From assembly GCA_018883285.1 (NCBI GenBank), contig VEQJ01000001.1, positions 1 to 17,752 of the forward strand: DNA of 17,752 bases. Reading direction: 5' to 3'. Position 1 is the stretch's first letter, and each line of letters begins with the position of its first letter. Positions 13,424 through 17,752 of this stretch are shown piece by piece. The notes beneath the pieces were generated by a model. It ran no database searches, was not told the DNA's origin, and saw only the letters and a program-made list of their open reading frames with translations. The translations under genes and the position numbers were made by a program. The stretch is from Alphaproteobacteria bacterium. GTDB lineage: Bacteria; Pseudomonadota; Alphaproteobacteria; CAISOG01.

Positions 13424-14613
13424 TAGCGGCCTCCATCAGTTTTGGCTGGGTTGCTGGCCGATGCGGCGCCAGATCCGCTGCCCAGGCCGTTCAGCGGCAG
13501 ATAGGGAACCACCCCGTGACTGGATGAGGATGGATCCACCACCACCTTGCGGGCGTTTTTCAACACCTGCTCCATGGTTTCCAGATACATCCGTTCCCGT
13601 GTAACCTCCCGCGAGGATTTGTAGGCGTTGTAAACCGAAAGATAGCGTTCGGCATCCCCCTTAGCGGCGTTAATTACCTGTTCGCGATAGGCGGCGGCAT
13701 CCTGACGGAATTTGGCGGCCTCCCCCCGCGCGCGGGGCAGAATATCGTTGCGATAGCCCTCAGCCTCATTGGCCATCCGTTCCATATCGGCGCGGGCGCG
13801 TTGCACCTCATTAAACGCATCGACGACTTGCGATGGGGGATCCACCGCCTGCAACTGCACCTGGCTGATGGTAATGCCCGTTTGATATTCATCCATCAAG
13901 CGCTGCATCAAGGCCTGCACATCGGTTTCGATGCGGTTGCGCCCCTCCGTAAAGGCTTTTTGAATAGCGGTTTGGCCGATAATTTCCCGCATCGCGCTTT
14001 GCGACACCATCTGAATGGTTTTTTCGGGATCCTGCAGGCGGAACAAAAACTTTTCCGGGTCGCCAATCCGCCACAAGACGGTAAAATCAATATCCACCAA
14101 ATTTTCATCGCCGGTCAGCATGATGTTGCTGCCGCGATCATCACGATTGGCATCCTTGCTGCGCCGCGTTTCAGAGGTTGGGCGCGAGCCGATTTCCAGG
14201 CGGTTTTCGCGGGTAACATAGGGCAACTTCACCGATTCGATGGGATAGGGCAGGTGAAAGCGCAAGCCAGGCTGGGTCGTGCGGACATAGGCACCAAAGC
14301 GCATCACCACGCCCTGCTGATCCGGCTGAACCCGATACAACCCGGTGGAGAGCCACAGCAGCAGGAACACAAGGCCAGCCAGCAACAGCCCCTGACGGCC
14401 ACTGCCCGCGCTACTACCACCACCACCTGCACCGCCAGCAAATAACGGCTTTAGCTTTAGTTGCAGCTGGCGCAACAGATCTTCTAGGTCGGGGCCACCA
14501 CTGCCACCACCACCGCCACCAGGGCGACGGGGAGGCTCCTCAGGGCGCCTGCCGCCACCGCTGCCTGTTCCCCAAGGGTTGCCACCATTACCAGTCCCCC
14601 AGGGGTTGTTCAT
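13423..14613 (-). CDS. hflK: HflK, modulator of FtsH protease
   Basis: 396 aa partner of HflC. The N-terminus MNNPWG, a Gly/Pro/Arg-rich cytoplasmic stretch (residues 1-70), one membrane helix (about 75-92) and the SPFH domain (YRVQPDQQGVVMRFGAYV) are all typical. The conserved RDDRGSNIMLTGDENLVDIDF segment lies where expected. I prefer ATG 14613 because HflK proteins start MNNPWG or similar and GGA stands 5 nt upstream; ATG 14628 adds five residues. The gene leads the hflKC pair and is divergent from mrp across 193 nt. HflK and HflC co-assemble; loss changes FtsH quality control of membrane proteins in E. coli. Confidence 0.95.
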   Translation of the reverse strand: MNNPWGTGNGGNPWGTGSGGGRRPEEPPRRPGGGGGGSGGPDLEDLLRQLQLKLKPLFAGGAGGGGSSAGSGRQGLLLAGLVFLLLWLSTGLYRVQPDQQGVVMRFGAYVRTTQPGLRFHLPYPIESVKLPYVTRENRLEIGSRPTSETRRSKDANRDDRGSNIMLTGDENLVDIDFTVLWRIGDPEKFLFRLQDPEKTIQMVSQSAMREIIGQTAIQKAFTEGRNRIETDVQALMQRLMDEYQTGITISQVQLQAVDPPSQVVDAFNEVQRARADMERMANEAEGYRNDILPRARGEAAKFRQDAAAYREQVINAAKGDAERYLSVYNAYKSSREVTRERMYLETMEQVLKNARKVVVDPSSSSHGVVPYLPLNGLGSGSGAASASNPAKTDGGR

Positions 14614-14660
14614 GTGTTTCCAGATCATGATAGTGTCTTTAGTGCGGTTGGGTGGGGGCG

Positions 14661-14690
14661 ATTATCCCATCCACCATTGCTGATGGTCAG
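14661..14690 (-). promoter_or_regulatory. Candidate hflKC promoter
   Basis: Read on the - strand: CTGACC (14690-14685) as -35, an 18-nt spacer and GATAAT (14666-14661) as -10, about 50 nt before the hflK start. Four of six and five of six matches to the sigma-70 consensus. Confidence 0.35.
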
Positions 14691-14763
14691 GGCAATTGCC
14701 GATTGATTGCTTTGGCACTATAAAGACCAGGCCGATGGCTGACAAGTTTTATGACAAGATCTG

Positions 14764-14791
14764 TTGAGCCAGCTTTTTATAGCCATATTTT
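14764..14791 (+). promoter_or_regulatory. Candidate mrp promoter
   Basis: TTGAGC (14764-14769), 16-nt spacer, TATTTT (14786-14791). It would give a very short leader before ATG 14807, so support is weak. Confidence 0.25.
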
Positions 14792-14806
14792 TTTTAGACT
14801 TGGCCG

Positions 14807-15940
14807 ATGCCTGACCCCACCCCCCAGCTGCAAGAGCAAATTACGGCTATCCTGGCGGCCAGCAGCTTAGGGGATGGTGTATCGCCCGCCCATGCGCGGC
14901 TGGAACATCTGGCCGATGGCGATGGCCAGCTGCGCCTGCTGGTCAGTGTGCCGCCGCCAGAGGTTGCGCGGCTGGGCAGTCGGTTGGAGGATTGGCGGCT
15001 GACGCTGCTGGCGGTTTTGACGAAACAATATCCCAACCATCACATTCAACTGGCGCTGACCATGCATCAGGATACGCATCAGGAAGCTGTTGCCCCGACG
15101 ATTAAGTCCACGCCCGCACCTGCCAAAACCACGCCGCCACCCAACCGTTCCAGCCTGCTGCCGCCCCAGATTGCGCGGGTAATCGCGGTGGCCAGCGGTA
15201 AGGGCGGGGTGGGGAAATCGACCACCGCGCTGAACCTGGCGATTGCCTTTGGGCAATTGGGGTGGCGGGTCGGGTTGTTGGATGCGGATATCTATGGCCC
15301 CAGTCTGCCGCGGCTGATTGGCCAAGCCGACACCAAGCTTGCCACCCATAAGGATGAGGGGCAGCCGACCCGTCAGCGGCTGTCGGTGGTACCCTTTGCG
15401 GGGGTGGCCTGTATGTCGATGGGATTTTTGGTGCCTGAGCAGGAACCGATTATTTGGCGTGGCCCGATGGTGATGGGGGCGGTGCAACAGCTGTTTAGTG
15501 ATGTCGATTGGCCTGCACTGGATCTGTTGGTGGTTGATATGCCGCCTGGCACGGGCGATGCCCATCTGACGCTGGTGCAGCGGGTGCCGCTGAACGGCGC
15601 CATCATTGTGTCGACGCCGCAGGATTTGGCGCTGATTGATGCGCGCAAGGGCTTGGCGATGTTCCAACGCACGCAGGTGCCGGTGTTGGGCATGGTGGAG
15701 AATATGAGCCTGTTTCACTGTTCCCATTGCGGTCAGGATACCCCGATTTTTGGCCATGGCGGGGCGCAGGCAACGGCAGAGGCTTTGGGCATTCCCTTTT
15801 TGGGCGCCCTGCCACTAGATCCCGCCATCATGCTGGCCAGTGAGGTGGGGCAGCCGATTACCCTGGCACAGCCCGATCATCCCGCCAGCCAAACCTATCG
15901 CCAAATTGCCGAACGCTGCCGCCAGCAGCTGCAATCTTAA
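14807..15940 (+). CDS. apbC: Mrp/NBP35-family Fe-S cluster carrier ATPase (ApbC)
   Basis: 377 aa cytoplasmic P-loop protein that carries and delivers Fe-S clusters. The N-terminal 90 residues match the MIP18/DUF59-like domain seen on bacterial Mrp proteins, then a Pro/Thr-rich linker (95-117). The deviant Walker A GKGGVGKST is at 131-139, LLDADIYGPSLPRL at 157-170, DMPPGTGD at 244-251, and the cluster-binding CxxC is FHCSHC (C305, C308). All functional residues are present. It is divergent from hflK; Mrp genes are often found beside hflKC and degP in alphaproteobacteria, which supports the host guess. Two consecutive TAA stops end the gene, and the parD operator begins within 10 nt. Confidence 0.94.
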   Translation: MPDPTPQLQEQITAILAASSLGDGVSPAHARLEHLADGDGQLRLLVSVPPPEVARLGSRLEDWRLTLLAVLTKQYPNHHIQLALTMHQDTHQEAVAPTIKSTPAPAKTTPPPNRSSLLPPQIARVIAVASGKGGVGKSTTALNLAIAFGQLGWRVGLLDADIYGPSLPRLIGQADTKLATHKDEGQPTRQRLSVVPFAGVACMSMGFLVPEQEPIIWRGPMVMGAVQQLFSDVDWPALDLLVVDMPPGTGDAHLTLVQRVPLNGAIIVSTPQDLALIDARKGLAMFQRTQVPVLGMVENMSLFHCSHCGQDTPIFGHGGAQATAEALGIPFLGALPLDPAIMLASEVGQPITLAQPDHPASQTYRQIAERCRQQLQS

Positions 15941-15947
15941 TAATAGT

Positions 15948-15973
15948 TATCGATTATGCGATAATAATCGATA
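15948..15973. promoter_or_regulatory. Inverted-repeat operator upstream of parD
   Basis: Perfect 10-bp arms TATCGATTAT (15948-15957) and ATAATCGATA (15964-15973) around a 6-nt spacer, with an inner overlapping TTATCG/CGATAA pair. ParD-type antitoxins repress their own operons by binding such repeats, so this is probably the autoregulatory site. It lies 33 nt before the parD ATG. Confidence 0.6.
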
Positions 15974-16005
15974 GAAAATCGGTGCATGATGTGGGGGGGG
16001 TAGCC

Positions 16006-16221
16006 ATGGCGGGAAGTTATGAGTTGGGCAGTCAGCTTAGCCTGTTTGTCGATGACTTGGTGGCGGCGGGACGCTACAATTCCAAAAGTGAGGTGGTTCG
16101 TGAAGGGCTAAGAGTGCTGCAGGATCGGGAGCAGGTGCGGCAAATAAAGTTGGATGAGTTGCGAAAAGCCTTTCAGGACGGGGTGAAACTCCACGGGGCA
16201 AGCCCCGTGGTATCAATTTAG
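16006..16221 (+). CDS. parD: ParD-family antitoxin with C-terminus replaced by IS sequence
   Basis: 71 aa ribbon-helix-helix antitoxin. Residues 1-60 match the family well (GRYNSKSEVVREGLRVLQDRE, then KLDELRKAFQDGV). The C-terminus that should bind and neutralise ParE toxin is missing. The last 11 residues (from K61) are read from the IS200 end, where the hairpin at 16191-16210 codes for LHGASPVV. ATG 16006 fits the family start; an in-frame extension to 15982 does not. A run of eight G (15993-16000) five nt before the ATG serves as ribosome-binding site. No parE gene is present downstream. The remaining RHH domain could still bind its operator, but toxin neutralisation is unlikely. Confidence 0.8.
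   Translation: MAGSYELGSQLSLFVDDLVAAGRYNSKSEVVREGLRVLQDREQVRQIKLDELRKAFQDGVKLHGASPVVSI
16191..16210. repeat. IS200 hairpin next to the transposase 3' end
   Basis: CCACGGGGCAAGCCCCGTGG: 9-bp perfect stem with an AA loop, two nt from the tnpA stop. It is the subterminal fold recognised by the transposase as single-stranded DNA, and it may also act as a terminator-like structure. Confidence 0.8.
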
Positions 16222-16644
16222 TTCAAGCTGCGCTTGCCCCCTGTCTTCCTGTCCCTGTTTTTGAATGTACCGCTGGATGACAGATTCATTAATCCCAACT
16301 GTGCTCACAAAGTATCCATCTGACCATATTCCATCAGCACCCCAGTATGCTTTCCTCATGTACTCAAATTTCTTCTTCATCAGGCGACCACTATTGGATT
16401 TGATGTAACGTACCACATCGCTAACGCGCATCTTTGGTGGAATAGAGAGCAAAAGGTGAATGTGATCCATGTCATGATTCACCTCTAAAATTTCAACTTC
16501 GGGCAGATGGTCGCGCATCTTTTTCATAATCTCGCGAAAATACGCAAATGACCCTGCGTTGAATATCTTGCGGCGATACTTGCTCACAATAACCAAATGA
16601 TACTCACATTAATAGGTGCAGTGCCCTTGCTTTCTCAGTTCCAT
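16213..16644 (-). pseudogene. tnpA: IS200/IS605-family Y1 transposase with early ochre stop
   Basis: Y1 HUH transposase that cuts and joins single-stranded element ends. From ATG 16644 the frame reads MELRKQGHCTY, then TAA at codon 12 (16611-16609), then CEYHLVIVSKYRRKIF, which is the normal start of the family fold. The HUH pair is in DHIHLLL (H61, H63 in the full frame) and the catalytic tyrosine is Y126 in VIQRYIQKQ. Everything after the stop is intact to a TGA at 16215-16213. A restart at TTG 16596 would give 127 aa but lose part of the first beta strand. The family is certain; loss of function by a single substitution is inferred. Confidence 0.82.
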
Positions 16645-16683
16645 CCAAAAATACGTAGTAGGAAAACAGGGGGGGCGCTACAT

Positions 16684-16703
16684 CCACGGGGCAAGCCCTG
16701 TGG
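16684..16703. repeat. IS200 hairpin upstream of the transposase gene
   Basis: CCACGGGGCAAGCCCTGTGG: same sequence as the other end except one C-to-T change, leaving a G-T mismatch in the stem. Presence at both ends of tnpA defines the element. Confidence 0.78.
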
Positions 16704-16836
16704 TTTTATGCGCGGTATAAACTGTGCTGCGTGTTCGCCCTAATGCTAAGGCAATCTCCGCTATAGAGGACTCTGATTGTCTTAGTCGAGCCATCTTCTC
16801 TCTTTCGTCCAAGCTTAATTGTTGATACCGTCTCAT
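16704..16836 (-). pseudogene. 5' stump of an IS30-family transposase
   Basis: On the - strand ATG 16836 begins MRRYQQLSLDEREKMARL, followed by an HTH segment (SSIAEIALALGRTRSTVY) ending at codon 40, TAT 16719-16717. This is the N-terminal DNA-binding domain of IS30-type transposases, which continue with a REI.RN block and a DDE core; both are missing because the IS200 element starts here. AAAGG just upstream of the ATG is a plausible ribosome-binding site. The longer open frame in another phase (16894-16706) is a shadow. Confidence 0.65.
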
Positions 16837-16879
16837 CTGCAACGCCTTTCTGTGCTCGTTTTTGCAAACCGCACTCTAA

Positions 16880-16905
16880 GGTGTTGCACTTCATTTTAGA
16901 ACCTA
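16880..16905 (-). mobile_element. Candidate outer terminal repeat of the IS30 remnant
   Basis: On the - strand a TAGGTTC...GTGCAACACC segment lies about 45 nt before the transposase ATG. IS30 family ends carry a repeat of about 26 nt ending in GCAACA on the inner side, which this matches in position and pattern. The partner repeat is lost, so it cannot be confirmed by pairing. Confidence 0.4.
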
Positions 16906-16971
16906 GCTCTTTCTAAATTGAAACGACTATAAACCACCCGCCCAGTTACGAATCCCATTTTGCCGTCCCCG

Positions 16972-17625
16972 ATGCCACAACCTGACCCTCTTGCTCCGTC
17001 GCTTGCCCCCATTGACGCAACCCCACAAAGCCTTGGTGAGGTTGAAACCCTGGTGTGGAGCATGCTTAAGCTGGGGGTGGCCGACCGCCGCAACCAATTT
17101 CACACCCCAACCTTTGTGACCCTGGGCGTTGGCGATTACGCTGGCCTGCCCCAGGCGCGGGTGGTGGTGCTGCGCGGGGTGGATAGAGCCGCCCGCCAGC
17201 TGCGTTTTCATACCGACTATCGCACCGCTAAGGTGGCTGAGCTGGCAGCCAACCCCGACAGCGTCTTTGTTTTCTATGACCCCGAATCGCGGATGCAACT
17301 GCGGGTGCACAGCCGTGCCCGGGTGCATTATCAGGATGAGGTAGCCAGGGCGGCTTGGGATGCTACCCGCCTGTTTTCCCGTCGTTGCTATCTGGCGACC
17401 ATCGCTTCGGGCAGCCCCAGTGATAGGCCGGTTAGCGGCCTGCCCGACGGATGGGAACGGCGCAACCCCAATGAGGCCGAAAGCCTGGCGGGCTGGCCAA
17501 ATTTTTGCGCTGTCATAGCCGAAATTGTTGAGATGGATTGGCTGTTGCTTGAGGCTTCGGGGCAACGGCGGGCACGGTTCAAATGGAACGGCACGACCTG
17601 GCAATCCAGCTGGCTAGCGCCTTAG
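16972..17625 (+). CDS. Pyridoxamine 5'-phosphate oxidase-family flavoprotein
   Basis: 217 aa FMN-binding split-barrel protein. The fold is read from PQARVVVLRGVDRAARQLRF, FHTDYRTAKVAEL, PDSVFVFYDPESRMQLRV (barrel strands and FMN contacts), then the C-terminal WPNFCAVIAEIVEMDWLLL and a closing strand ARFKWNGTTW. This matches the shorter alphaproteobacterial PNPOx-like proteins rather than classical PdxH, whose conserved C-terminal RLxPxR-type end is missing; PLP synthesis is therefore not assured. ATG 16972 is preferred; TTG 16960 is in frame. It lies right beside the IS30 end, so its upstream region was changed by the insertion. Oxidation of another substrate, or FMN or haem binding, is possible. 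Confidence 0.82.
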   Translation: MPQPDPLAPSLAPIDATPQSLGEVETLVWSMLKLGVADRRNQFHTPTFVTLGVGDYAGLPQARVVVLRGVDRAARQLRFHTDYRTAKVAELAANPDSVFVFYDPESRMQLRVHSRARVHYQDEVARAAWDATRLFSRRCYLATIASGSPSDRPVSGLPDGWERRNPNEAESLAGWPNFCAVIAEIVEMDWLLLEASGQRRARFKWNGTTWQSSWLAP

Positions 17626-17647
17626 GTGGTGATAGTGCCCGCTAGCC
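17612..17647. terminator. Candidate stem-loop at the end of the PNPOx-like gene
   Basis: GGCTAGCG (17612-17619) and CGCTAGCC (17640-17647) form an 8-bp stem over a 20-nt loop that includes the stop codon; a T6 run follows at about 17657-17662. The loop is long and the T-run is about nine nt away, so it is a weak terminator candidate between two convergent genes. Confidence 0.3.
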
Positions 17648-17651
17648 GTCG

Positions 17652-17752
17652 CTAAATTTTTTGCGCTGATTGATCAAGCCAGGTTTGCAGCTTTAGGCAG
17701 GCCAGGTGGACGGCGGCATCGTGGATAAGCCCTGTTTGCGCCATGTCCAGAC
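17652..17752 (-). CDS. 3' end of an unrecognised gene
   Basis: On the - strand an open frame enters from the window edge and ends at TAG (17654-17652), coding for 32 residues that include LIHDAAVHLACLKLQTWL, a helical segment. GC-rich codon use fits the housekeeping style of the region, and it converges on the PNPOx-like gene with a 26-nt gap. Too short to assign a family. Confidence 0.5.
   Translation of the reverse strand, partial: LDMAQTGLIHDAAVHLACLKLQTWLDQSAQKI

Larger units (their letters stand above)
16191..16703 (-). mobile_element. IS200-type insertion sequence (IS200/IS605 family, tnpA only)
   Basis: A single-strand-transposing element bounded by two near-identical hairpins, 16191-16210 and 16684-16703, with only a HUH transposase gene between them and no tnpB. 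Such elements have no terminal inverted repeats and make no target duplication, which fits what is seen. The exact ends lie a few nt outside each hairpin; on the tnpA start side the boundary may follow the TTAT inside the IS30 stump (near 16716). The transposase carries a nonsense codon, so this copy is probably immobile unless helped in trans. Confidence 0.8.

Noticed and set aside
13801..14445. 214-codon open frame on the + strand inside hflK
   Set aside because: Antisense to the conserved SPFH domain of hflK; His/Gln-rich shadow.
14867..15757. 296-codon open frame on the - strand inside apbC
   Set aside because: It is rich in Gln, Arg and His, as expected for an antisense shadow of a GC-rich gene, while the + strand encodes all Mrp motifs.
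16191..16703. The two GC-rich hairpins as a CRISPR-like or terminator pair
   Set aside because: There are only two copies, they flank a HUH transposase, and they match the subterminal hairpins of IS200 elements.
16706..16894. 62-codon - strand frame over the IS30 stump
   Set aside because: A different phase at the same place gives a clear IS30-type HTH, so this frame is a shadow.

Overview
The window looks like a piece of a Gram-negative, probably alphaproteobacterial chromosome. The pointers are a periplasmic DegP/HtrA protease, HflK and HflC, an Mrp/ApbC Fe-S carrier encoded divergently beside hflK, and RecF, RlmE and RsmB housekeeping genes. A Rhodospirillales-like host is my best guess from gene content only; the species cannot be named. 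GC-rich housekeeping blocks alternate with clearly AT-richer stretches that carry accessory or mobile genes.

Layout. (1) nt 1-1761, + strand: an AAA/ABC-type ATPase cut by the window edge plus an RloB-like partner, a probable two-gene anti-phage or restriction-associated pair. (2) 1768-2439, +: the 23S rRNA 2'-O-methyltransferase RlmE, 6 nt after rloB. (3) 2436-7864, - strand: a co-directional run read as degP -> recF -> DUF2784 membrane protein -> CdsA-like cytidylyltransferase -> PlsC-like acyltransferase -> CDP-alcohol phosphatidyltransferase. The last three overlap or nearly abut. Together they could acylate a lysophosphatidate, activate the product as CDP-diacylglycerol and move the phosphatidyl group to an alcohol. 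The final enzyme has an altered catalytic motif. (4) 7865-8717: a poor region with a broken transposase-like gene and pyrimidine-rich DNA. (5) 8718-9628, +: two AT-rich genes of unknown function with an ATGA overlap. (6) 9654-11084, -: RsmB-type rRNA cytosine methyltransferase with an acidic tail. (7) 11227-12492, +: a helical, TPR-like protein of unknown function. (8) 12557-14613, -: hflK-hflC, divergent from (9) mrp/apbC at 14807-15940, +. (10) 16006-16905: a scar made of a ParD antitoxin gene with a replaced C-terminus, an IS200-type element whose transposase carries an early stop codon, and the 5' stump of an IS30-type transposase. (11) 16972-17625, +: a pyridoxamine 5'-phosphate oxidase-like flavoprotein, followed by the 3' end of an unrecognised - strand gene.

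The best candidates for something undescribed are the two-gene cassette at 8718-9628, which sits behind its own AT-rich promoter next to transposase debris, and the lipid cluster with the Asn-substituted CDP-alcohol transferase. The ATPase/RloB pair is the most likely defence function. No CRISPR array, tRNA or rRNA gene was seen.
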